From: Flavobacteriia bacterium
Lineage (GTDB): Bacteria > Bacteroidota > Bacteroidia > Flavobacteriales_D > Crocinitomicaceae
Assembly (NCBI GenBank): GCA_016183815.1
Contig: JACPDW010000008.1
Span: 186,001 to 250,000 of the forward strand
Direction: 5' to 3'
DNA length: 64,000 nucleotides
The position numbers were made by a program, and so were the translations under genes. Below the pieces are notes generated by a model. It was given only the letters and a program-made list of their open reading frames with translations. It had not been told where the DNA came from and ran no database searches. Positions 16,744 to 22,495 of the stretch are shown here, piece after piece. Every line of letters starts with the position of its first letter. Within the stretch, counting starts at the first letter, position 1.

Positions 16744-17100
16744 CTATTTCTCCTTTGCAGTTAAACCTGTAATATCATTATCAGTCATTTCAATATACAA
16801 ATATTCATCATTTGCTTTGAATGTAACAGAGCTAACATACATTGCATCTGCAAAACTTAAATCTTTTAGGTTTTCGAGTTCAATTTTTTCACTATGTTTA
16901 GATGAACCTGAAAACCATTTAGGTCAATATTTTTGTGCAATTTCAGGAGTAGATTTAGCTTTTAATTCTAATTCATCCTTTAAATCACTCATTTGTAAAT
17001 AACTACCAACATAAGGAACACTTGGGAGTGTAATTTCAACAGAAACATGTTGATCAAGAAAACCGTTTCCTGAATAAATAAATACTTTACATTTTATCAT
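16744..17100 (-). pseudogene. Hypothetical protein gene interrupted by one in-frame TGA
   Basis: From the ATG at 17100 (MIKCKVFIYSGNGFLDQHV) the frame is coding-like to IAQKY, meets TGA at 16921-16923, then continues in the same frame (PKWFSGSSKHSEKIELENL and on) to TAG at 16744. Without the stop the product would be about 118 residues. I do not recognise the family. An alternative TTG start at 17124 would overlap the end of the preceding gene. TGA serves as a normal stop elsewhere in the window, so this is a lesion rather than recoding. Its neighbour has the same kind of damage. Confidence 0.6.
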
Positions 17101-17110
17101 AGTTCTAAAA

Positions 17111-17716
17111 TTAAATTTCGTCAATTAATTTATATCTGCGCTCATTTAAAGCAATTCTTTTTTCTATTTTTTTTTCACTTTTCAATTCCTTCTTAATTGA
17201 AATATATTCATTTGAAAGCTCGATAAATTTTTCAGAATTTAGAAATTAAGTCAACCAGATATTAAAGGAGGAAAATTCTTCATTTTGAAAGGAATACTCA
17301 AAATTTATACAATATTCTAATGTTTCTGTATTTGACTTTTCACTTTTTTCAACCTTTTTAAGTTCTTTCCCGAAATATTTATCAAAAACATAAATGTTGG
17401 AGCAATAGGTCTTGAATGCTTTTCTTTTAGCTTCTTTGTACTTTTTCTTCATAAACAAAATGACCGTCCATTCAAAAAAAAACACAGGGTCGCAACTATC
17501 ATCTGGAAAATTTTTATCAAACCAATTCATGTAACGCAGACCTTCATCAAAATCTCCTAATTGAAGATAAAGATGCGGTGGCTTATAACGATTTCCGCTT
17601 CCATCATGATAACATCCTCCCCAACGTCTTTTATCTGCTACTAAATCAGCTTTTACACGAGCTATTTTTCTTCTTATTAAATTTTCTTCTTTTGGGGTCA
17701 TTTTTTTTAATAACAA
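17111..17716 (-). pseudogene. Hypothetical cytoplasmic protein interrupted by one in-frame TAA
   Basis: The frame from 17716 (MTPKEENLIRRKIARVKADL after five residues) encodes a 156-residue helical protein. It includes a distinctive PPHLYLQLGDFDEGLRYMNW segment, reminiscent of a tetratricopeptide-like hairpin. After the TAA at 17246-17248 the same frame continues 44 coding-like residues (FLNSEKFIELSNEYISIKKE and on) to TAA at 17111, so the original protein was about 201 residues. The shortened product may still be made. Function is unknown. It overlaps the start region of the next gene, suggesting an old two-gene operon that is decaying. Confidence 0.6.
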
Positions 17717-17744
17717 TTATTTGCAAAATTTTAAAATAAAGCAA

Positions 17745-17782
17745 ACAAAAAAACGCCACTCTTTCGAATGACGTTTCTTAAC
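17745..17782. repeat. Repeat family B, copy 3 (terminator-like)
   Basis: AAAAAAACGCCACTCTTTCG followed by AATGACGTTTCTT forms an imperfect hairpin with A and T flanks. It lies 19 bases beyond the end of the 17801-17983 gene and could terminate that operon. Confidence 0.55.
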
Positions 17783-17800
17783 CATTTAATTTCAAAGAAC

Positions 17801-17983
17801 TTATTTTCTTAACTTATTCCAAACCCACTTCAAAAGCAACGTTACCGTAAAACTCACAACTGCACCTACACAAGCTAAAACAATCGTTTTGATGTAATCT
17901 TGCGAATCCAATGTCGCAAATACGGATAAGGCCGTTCCTGTCGTTGTTCCTATCGCTGTGCTGTGATCGTGATGATGTACCAT
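17801..17983 (-). CDS. Small membrane protein with histidine-rich N-terminus, holin-like size
   Basis: From the ATG at 17983 the product has 60 residues: MVHHHDHSTAIGTTTG, a short linker (FATLDSQDY), then one long hydrophobic helix and a basic tail (KWVWNKLRK). A TTG three codons upstream is the longer alternative. The size, glycine-threonine N-terminus, single helix and charged tail recall small phage holins or toxins, but no family is recognised with certainty. It is the last gene of the minus-strand set starting at 20023. Its 5' leader is structured element 1, with a 13-base hairpin ending 28 bases before the ATG. Confidence 0.6.
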   Translation of the reverse strand: MVHHHDHSTAIGTTTGTALSVFATLDSQDYIKTIVLACVGAVVSFTVTLLLKWVWNKLRK

Positions 17984-18004
17984 TGTTTTCAATTTTTAAA
18001 TTAG

Positions 18005-18245
18005 TTTACTCGCGACCTTGTCGCACCTTTTTCAATTGGTCATTACGATGAATTTGTAGAAAATAAGTTGAAAAAGCGTTGTCGAACCCATGTTTGAGAC
18101 AAGTTGTCCAACCCGATTTTTTTCGGGATGGGTAACAACTTTGTCGAGTTTGGGTGCAGACAGCGAATGAAACTTTAATTTTCAAAAATTCGAGTACAGA
18201 CCTAGCCTTTTTGTTTCTTTTTGGGCAATGCAAAAAGAAAGTAAA
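18005..18245 (-). ncRNA. Structured leader element 1 (three hairpins)
   Basis: Three stems lie in order on the minus strand. H1 (18240-18214) is TTTCTTTTTG pairing with CAAAAAGAAA, 10 bp perfect. H2 (18161-18081) is a branched long hairpin: outer GTC/GAC and ACCCA/TGGGT, a middle stem ACAAGTTGT with ACAACTTTGT, and an apical CCCGA/TCGGG. H3 (18024-18012) is GCGAC-loop-GTCGC. The same order occurs in element 2 with different stem sequences but kept pairing. It fills the gap between two genes. A short ORF across it is not conserved in element 2, so I call it non-coding. Possible roles are a cis-regulatory leader, a processed small RNA or a mobile palindromic repeat. Confidence 0.6.
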
Positions 18246-18794
18246 TCAATTTAATTCAGCAGCAGTTTCAACTAAAGCACAAGCCTTACAGGTGATTTGA
18301 ATAGTGATTTCACAAACTTCAAATTCATCCTCCATTACTTCCGTAATATCAACAGCCACCTTATTTACCTTGTCAGTTAAATCGGTACCAGTCCCGAATC
18401 CTTTCGGGAGTGGTTTTGATTTTCTGCGAACATCAATCGAACGATGTACATTTTCTTTTGCTCGTGTAATCAATTTTATTTCTGAAATTTCAACATCTTC
18501 ATTGATTTCTTCAATCAATTCGATATCCATTTCATTCACTTTTTCAGTCAAATCAGAACCTGCTTTAAAACGTGTTTTTCCTTTAGACTTTACTGAAATT
18601 TCAACACGTTCCTTGCTTTCTTTTTCAATTTCGATGTTGATGGAAGTATCTTCATGTTGATCATCTTCATTTTCTTCGATGTCAACATTCATGATGTTCA
18701 CTTTGTCGCTCAATTCAGAACCAGGCTTAAAGCGTGGTTTTCTTTTTGCTCTTAATTTCACATTCCAATCACTTGATTTACAAACTTTTTTCAT
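18246..18794 (-). CDS. Acidic protein with three internal repeats, unknown function
   Basis: The protein has 182 residues with no signal peptide. Three repeats share the pattern PGS-acidic-L-S/T-D/E-KVN: KPGSELSDKVNIMNVDI (23-39), KAGSDLTEKVNEMDIEL (77-93) and GTGTDLTDKVNKVAVDI (134-150). Each is followed by an acidic linker and a beta-strand-like segment ending in E-I (VEISV, VEISE, CEITI). The third repeat contains six extra residues encoded by an exact 18-bp palindrome at 18392-18409; removing it restores alignment with the other repeats. No family is recognised. It lies between the two structured elements and probably belongs to the 20023-17801 operon. Confidence 0.65.
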   Translation of the reverse strand: MKKVCKSSDWNVKLRAKRKPRFKPGSELSDKVNIMNVDIEENEDDQHEDTSINIEIEKESKERVEISVKSKGKTRFKAGSDLTEKVNEMDIELIEEINEDVEISEIKLITRAKENVHRSIDVRRKSKPLPKGFGTGTDLTDKVNKVAVDITEVMEDEFEVCEITIQITCKACALVETAAELN

Positions 18795-18815
18795 TATTCA
18801 CTTAAATTAAATATT

Positions 18816-19045
18816 TAATACTCGCGACTTTGTCGCACCATTTAATTGACCTTGTGAGGTAACATGTAGAAAACAGAAACAACGGAATCAAGTCGAACCC
18901 ATGTTTGAAGGCAATTTGTCGGAATTTTTAATTCCGGTAACAAATTAGCCAAGTTTGGGTGCAGACGATGAAGTGTTTCGTAGTTTTCAAATGAACATCG
19001 CACAGTCTTGATTTTTTGTTTCTTTTTGATCAAGCAAAAAGAATA
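18816..19045 (-). ncRNA. Structured leader element 2 (three hairpins)
   Basis: Same layout as element 1. H1 (19043-19020) is TTCTTTTTG pairing with CAAAAAGAA. H2 (18966-18892) has conserved outer arms GTCGAACCCATGTTTGA and AGTTTGGGTGCAGAC, a middle stem GGCAATTTGT with ACAAATTAGCC, and an apical CGGAATT/AATTCCG. H3 (18836-18824) is GCGAC-TTT-GTCGC. The middle and apical stems differ from element 1 at many positions yet still pair, which is covariation evidence for an RNA structure. H3 lies 30 bases before the ATG at 18794. Confidence 0.6.
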
Positions 19046-19053
19046 AAAGAATC

Positions 19054-19260
19054 TTATTTTCTGTCTGCAGTTACACTTTGTGCCACTGCTCCCGCAACTG
19101 TTCCAGCTACGATAAGGTAACCACCCAACGTGATTACTGCTACTGGCAAGGCAATTGGAGAAGCTAAAATCGCTCCTCCAGCTGCTGCCAAGCCTAAACC
19201 GAAATTTCGCAACTTTCTGTAAAATTTCGGTGTAGGACTTGTGAAGCGTTCTTTAATTTC
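19054..19260 (-). CDS. Small glycine/alanine-rich hydrophobic protein without a normal start codon
   Basis: The frame encodes about 68 residues: EIKERFTSPTPKFYRKLRNF, then LGLAAAGGAILASPIALPVA and a further hydrophobic stretch, ending SVTADRK. The composition suggests one or two membrane helices with a basic N-terminus. In-frame stop TAG lies ten codons upstream of the GAA at 19260, and no ATG, GTG or TTG occurs between. Either the ATT at 19257 is used, or one base was lost from an original ATG just upstream: CCATGAAATT would become ATGGAAATT with one extra G. The gene follows the 249-residue protein gene by 13 bases on the same strand. Confidence 0.5.
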   Translation of the reverse strand, partial: EIKERFTSPTPKFYRKLRNFGLGLAAAGGAILASPIALPVAVITLGGYLIVAGTVAGAVAQSVTADRK

Positions 19261-19273
19261 ATGGCAACAAAAA

Positions 19274-20023
19274 TTAAACTACTTCAATTACTCGCAACGC
19301 ATTGTACGCACCGTTTTTCAACGAATACTGTACACCGTTTACACTTTGAAAGAACTCGATTTTCAACAAGAACACTTTTACACCTGTTCCCGTTGGAACG
19401 GCAGTAGGTGTCAAGGTTACTGCTGTTGAAGTTCTATCAATTGGCAAATTCACAACGTTAGTCAACTTCACATCTGCGATGTTTGTTCCATAATTCAAAT
19501 TTGCCATACACCCAGTCAAACTGATGTGCGTTGCACCTGCAGGAAAAGTAATATCATTCACTGGAATTAATCCAGCAATTGTAATTACACCTGTGGTTGT
19601 GTTCACCGCCCAAGGTTTGTACAAAATGCTTCCTAATAGAGCATTTTTGTTGAACTCAAAACCTTTCAGTTTTGCTTTTGCAGGAGCTGAAGCAATTGCA
19701 ACTCCAACATTTCTTTGTCCACGAACAGAAGTCGTATCTAAGTTTTTGATTTGGGTCATCAACTTTGTCATACGAGCCACCACACGATTGTCAGAAGCTG
19801 TTAGAGCAATTGGACGCAAAGAATCGCGAGAAAACTTCCCTGCAGAAGCAGAAGAGCCGAATTCAGCCCCATTCTCACGAGTTCGAACAAACGCTGGATC
19901 GTTTTTAATTCGGTCAGCTTCAACACCACCTTTTTCACGAGCCAAATGTCCATCCTTTGATTCGTAAAAAGATAAATCTCCGATTTTACCTTTCAACTTG
20001 ATAATGCCAGTCTGTTTAGCCAT
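19274..20023 (-). CDS. Conserved-looking 249-residue protein of unknown function, possible structural protein
   Basis: It begins MAKQTGIIKLKGKIGDLSFY and has a polar, arginine-rich N-terminal third (VRTRENGAEFGSSASAG) with no signal peptide. The C-terminal half is threonine- and valine-rich with beta-strand character (NTTTGVITIAGLIPVND, TAVTLTPTAVPTGTGVKVF). I recall similar uncharacterised Bacteroidota proteins beginning with the same MAKQTGIIKLKG words, but no function. The beta-rich C-terminus and highly basic N-terminus would fit a particle or filament subunit, which is only a guess. It is the first gene of the minus-strand run and has a plausible promoter at 20108-20140. Confidence 0.65.
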   Translation of the reverse strand: MAKQTGIIKLKGKIGDLSFYESKDGHLAREKGGVEADRIKNDPAFVRTRENGAEFGSSASAGKFSRDSLRPIALTASDNRVVARMTKLMTQIKNLDTTSVRGQRNVGVAIASAPAKAKLKGFEFNKNALLGSILYKPWAVNTTTGVITIAGLIPVNDITFPAGATHISLTGCMANLNYGTNIADVKLTNVVNLPIDRTSTAVTLTPTAVPTGTGVKVFLLKIEFFQSVNGVQYSLKNGAYNALRVIEVV

Positions 20024-20107
20024 TTTTCAATTTTTTATATTCTAAATTCCTCGGATTTCCTCGGAACAAACATTCTTTTGTCGCGACCAAAATTTTGTTT
20101 CTGAATA

Positions 20108-20140
20108 CAAAACTAGAGTAGAGTTAGTTGCGTTTTACAA
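20108..20140 (-). promoter_or_regulatory. Putative promoter of the 20023-17801 operon
   Basis: On the minus strand TTG (20140-20138) and TAGTTTTG (20115-20108) are 22 bases apart, close to the Bacteroidota -33/-7 pattern. The predicted leader is about 80 bases and includes the palindrome GTCGCGAC at 20080-20087. Confidence 0.45.
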
Positions 20141-20279
20141 AGCACTTCCGAATCATTTAATTTGTGCTATTTTGTGTCGTTTTTGCATAAAAATAAGCGA
20201 GAAAAATGCTATATTTTTGTAAAATATTTTATAATTAAACTGTATAGCTATTTTAGTAAATCAAAATCTCAATTTCTCA

Positions 20280-20323
20280 TATAGCTCATGTATGGATGAT
20301 GTATAGATGAAGTATAGATAGTG
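20280..20323 (+). repeat. Four tandem 11-bp repeats (iteron- or operator-like)
   Basis: TATAGCTCATG, TATGGATGATG, TATAGATGAAG and TATAGATAGTG follow each other with no gap and end ten bases before the GTG start at 20333; a fifth partial unit (TATTAAACTG) follows. Spacing of 11 bp places equivalent bases on one helix face, as expected for cooperative protein binding. Confidence 0.7.
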
Positions 20324-20332
20324 TATTAAACT

Positions 20333-20539
20333 GTGAAATTTTTAACATTGAAAAGAGTAGTAATTTATCCAAAAGATATCATGCAAATCACTGGAAAAAG
20401 TGAACGCTATTCTCGTGAAATTTTACACAAGATTAAAACCCTCCACAAAAAGCAAAAACATCAACTTGTTTCACTTCAAGAATTTTGTGATTTTATAGGC
20501 TTGAAAGTGGATGAGGTAGAGCAAAAAATTAAATCATAA
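20333..20539 (+). CDS. Small DNA-binding-like protein, divergent to the unknown operon
   Basis: The protein has 68 residues from a GTG start. It contains YPKDIMQITGKSERYSREIL (about 12-31), which reads as a helix-turn-helix with basic recognition helix. A second helical pair follows (LQEFCDFIGLKVDEVEQKI), similar to winged or excisionase-like small binders. I believe related small proteins are common in Flavobacteriia, but I know no function. Its start is abutted by four 11-bp repeats, the likely binding site. Being divergent from the 20023 operon with a 309-base shared region, it is a candidate regulator of both. The shared region otherwise holds only AT-rich sequence and the putative promoter. 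Confidence 0.65.
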   Translation: MKFLTLKRVVIYPKDIMQITGKSERYSREILHKIKTLHKKQKHQLVSLQEFCDFIGLKVDEVEQKIKS

Positions 20540-20707
20540 AATTGTGCTTATTTGTTTGGTTTTGCTGTACTTTATAAGTATATTTGTGTCATCAAAACGT
20601 TCTTTAAATTAATGCAAATAACACTAAATTTCAAGTAACTTATTTAGTAACTAAATTGCAATGATTCAATTAATATATTTAAAATCAAGACTTTAATACT
20701 CGCTAGA

Positions 20708-20725
20708 CGAACCCAGCGGGATCAC
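20708..20725 (+). repeat. Remnant of a tRNA-Lys 3' end (possible attR)
   Basis: CGAACCCAGCGGGATCAC matches the tRNA-Lys 3' end at 1804-1822 except for one missing T. Upstream bases (GACTTTAATACTCGC) loosely resemble the anticodon-arm region, so up to about 45 bases may be decayed tRNA sequence. It is followed by a strong terminator, as a tRNA gene would be. Confidence 0.6.
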
Positions 20726-20745
20726 TTTTTAACAGTTTTCAAGGC

Positions 20746-20777
20746 AAAGCCGTCTGATTTTCAGGCGGTTTTTTTTA
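20746..20777 (+). terminator. Strong intrinsic terminator after the tRNA remnant
   Basis: A 12-bp stem (AAAGCCGTCTGA with TCAGGCGGTTTT, G-T pairs allowed), a TTT loop and a run of T. It probably belonged to the original tRNA-Lys transcript. From here to 20991 I see only AT-rich sequence. Confidence 0.75.
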
Positions 20778-20991
20778 TTTGTAATACAACATACAATTAT
20801 CCCTAATGGACAATTTTGGATAAATGAATAGAATGCCCATAGAAAATGGCTCAGTTCAATTGGTTTTATTCATTATTTTTTGTGTTTTCTACTATTTTTG
20901 TGCAATTTTGAAAAAATCAAGATTTTTCCTAAATTTGTGCAAAAACAATGAATAAAATGTTAATGAGTTAGTAGCAATAGAAAACCACTGT

Positions 20992-21451
20992 ATGAAATAC
21001 TCAATAATGATTTTCGCTCTTATTTTTTTGCAGTCTGTAACTATTCGGAGTTGGAAGGATTACGTGCTCAAAATGAAAAATTGAAAAATGATGTTGACAG
21101 CCTAAATTCAAAGGTCAATATTATGGATAATGCATTCATTATTCCGTATGATTCAATTACCCAATACATGATGTCAGTTTACTTTGACCGCCGAAATTAA
21201 GCATTAACGAAAGAAGTGAATATGTATCAATGCTTGTTTGGACTAAATATCCTGATGGCATCAAATATGATTGGAAAATTATAGAAGGAAATAGTATTGT
21301 GAAAAACAACGAACAAAAGATGCATACAAATATGTTAAAATTATTGTACTCAGATTCCGGCGAAAAAGAAGAGCGAGGTGCATAATATTTGACTCTTCCA
21401 AATGGACAAAAAAAAGAAATGATGTGGCTTAAACCTACAATGGTGAAATGA
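20992..21451 (+). pseudogene. Lipoprotein gene with two frameshifts and one stop
   Basis: The ATG at 20992 starts a signal peptide (MKYSIMIFALIF). A one-base change in the T run at 21023-21029 is needed to reach the lipobox-like FFAVC and a coiled coil (LEGLRAQNEKLKNDVDSL). A second shift near 21186-21195 links YFDP to PKLSINERSEYVSMLVW. An in-frame TAA at 21383-21385 precedes YLTLPNGQKKEMMW and the final stop. The restored product would be about 150 residues. Function is unknown. It lies just outside the putative island end. Confidence 0.65.
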
Positions 21452-21493
21452 AAGTACTACTAACATTTATCCGAGTAATCCACTAAAATTCAA

Positions 21494-21532
21494 AAAAAAG
21501 CAATGAAATTGATGATTCTTCATCGCTTTTTT
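21494..21532 (+). terminator. Intrinsic terminator
   Basis: AAAAAAGCAATGAA pairs with TTCATCGCTTTTTT (one mismatch) around an 11-base loop, followed by T-rich sequence. It ends the broken lipoprotein gene. From 21533 to 21784 I see only AT-rich sequence. Confidence 0.6.
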
Positions 21533-21784
21533 ATTTATTACTTTTACGTTATTATGGTTTTTATCAATATTTAAATCGATTAAGGATATTGGTTCAAAAT
21601 TGCAGTTTCTTCACTTAGGGAATTTGTAGATATTTTAAATTTATACCAAACACTTTAAAATTTAATGGACATTTTGGGTTAAATACGGGCTTTAAATAAA
21701 TGTATTTGATATAGCCTATTTAAAGGGTAGAGATAGTTTTAAATAAATTTTTTAAAAACTATAGGTAGAATATAATTTAATTTA

Positions 21785-21792
21785 TAAATTTG
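21785..21792 (+). promoter_or_regulatory. Putative -7 box
   Basis: TAAATTTG, 22 bases before the ATG at 21815. Confidence 0.45.
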
Positions 21793-21814
21793 AAAAACTT
21801 TTAAAATAAATATT

Positions 21815-22435
21815 ATGAAAAAATTATTAATTGTATTACTTGGAACTTTTTGTTTTACAGCAGAATCTTTTGCTCAAAAATTCATTGAGGGAGATAAAAC
21901 TTTAGCTTTTTTATCTGGTGAAACTGAATTTAATCTTAAATTTGATTATGCAGGAGTGAAAGTTGGTAAAAAAGATGAGTCGGTTTACAAAGCTGAAAAA
22001 ATTGCTGAATTTAATAAAAAGCAAGCTGGAAAGGGTGATCGATGGAATGAAAAATGGGATAGAAGTAGAGAGAATCTTTACGAACCAATGTTTGAAGAAC
22101 TTATCAATAAAGTTTTGTTTAAAGCAAATCCTTCAATAAAGGTTGCTAAAAATTTAAACAGTAAATACACAATTATAGTAAAAACTGTAATGATGGAGCC
22201 AGGTTGGAATGCTGTGGTAGCAAAACAAGATCCTTATTGTGATTTTGAAGTGTCTTGGATTGAAACTTCAAGTGGTGAGGTAAAAGCAAAGTGCTTTATG
22301 AACAATGTGATGGGGATTGTTATGGCTGATAGTGATTGGGATTTTAATTTTGAAAATAGAATGAAAGAGTCTTATGCAAAAGCTGGAAAAATGATTGGTA
22401 AAGCGATGTCAAAGCCATTAAAAGTTAAAAAATAG
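21815..22435 (+). CDS. Secreted or periplasmic protein of unknown function
   Basis: The protein has 206 residues with a clear signal peptide (MKKLLIVLLGTFCFTAESFA, cleaved before QKF). The mature part has a charged helical region with tryptophans (GKGDRWNEKWDRSRENLY) and a beta-rich section (YTIIVKTVMMEPGWNAVV, CDFEVSWIETSSGEV). The latter resembles lipid- or ligand-binding secreted proteins of Bacteroidota, but I cannot place the family. It has its own promoter box and a strong terminator, so it is monocistronic. No T9SS tail. Confidence 0.75.
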   Translation: MKKLLIVLLGTFCFTAESFAQKFIEGDKTLAFLSGETEFNLKFDYAGVKVGKKDESVYKAEKIAEFNKKQAGKGDRWNEKWDRSRENLYEPMFEELINKVLFKANPSIKVAKNLNSKYTIIVKTVMMEPGWNAVVAKQDPYCDFEVSWIETSSGEVKAKCFMNNVMGIVMADSDWDFNFENRMKESYAKAGKMIGKAMSKPLKVKK

Positions 22436-22454
22436 TTTAATTTTTAAAATTTTT

Positions 22455-22490
22455 AAAAAAGAGTGAATACCTTTGTTCACTCTTTTTTTT
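22455..22490 (+). terminator. Intrinsic terminator
   Basis: GAGTGAA at 22461 and TTCACTC at 22476 form a stem flanked by A and T runs, 25 bases after the stop of the secreted protein. It rules out an upstream start (22463) for the next gene. Confidence 0.85.
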
Positions 22491-22495
22491 TGAAT

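Larger units (their letters stand above)
1809..20725. mobile_element. Putative 19-kb genomic island at the tRNA-Lys 3' end
   Basis: CCCAGCGGGATCAC, the last 13 bases of the tRNA-Lys gene plus the next base, occurs at 1809-1822 and again at 20712-20725 in the same orientation. A further CGAA precedes each copy, offset by one base. Each copy is followed by its own strong hairpin terminator. This is the pattern left when an element integrates into a tRNA 3' end and rebuilds it. The interval holds accessory-type genes, repeats and several broken genes, in contrast to the housekeeping content after 22 kb. No integrase or transfer gene is visible, so if it is an element it is a relic or depends on functions elsewhere. 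A 14-base match could also be a leftover of a second, deleted tRNA gene. Confidence 0.4.

Noticed and set aside
16921-16923. In-frame TGA read as selenocysteine or recoded
   Set aside because: TGA ends several intact genes here (for example ltaE and the 49556 gene), there is no SECIS-like structure, and neighbouring genes have other stop types as lesions.
18006-18233. 75-residue ORF across structured element 1
   Set aside because: The matching DNA in element 2 does not keep this frame, while the hairpins are kept, so coding is unlikely.
18842-19033. 63-residue ORF across structured element 2
   Set aside because: It lies in a different frame from the element 1 ORF and has no shared protein sequence.
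19524-19967. 147-residue plus-strand ORF opposite the 249-residue protein
   Set aside because: It is antisense to a frame with better start context, operon position and family resemblance; its composition (Pro/Ala/Arg) looks like a shadow.
20280-20323. Tandem 11-bp units as a CRISPR array
   Set aside because: The units are contiguous with no spacers and no cas genes are present.
1809-20725. Integrase, relaxase or transposase within the island
   Set aside because: No frame, intact or broken, showed recombinase motifs; the mobile-element call rests on the repeat alone.
22463-22495. Upstream start for threonine aldolase
   Set aside because: It lies inside a strong terminator hairpin; the ATG at 22496 matches the family N-terminus.
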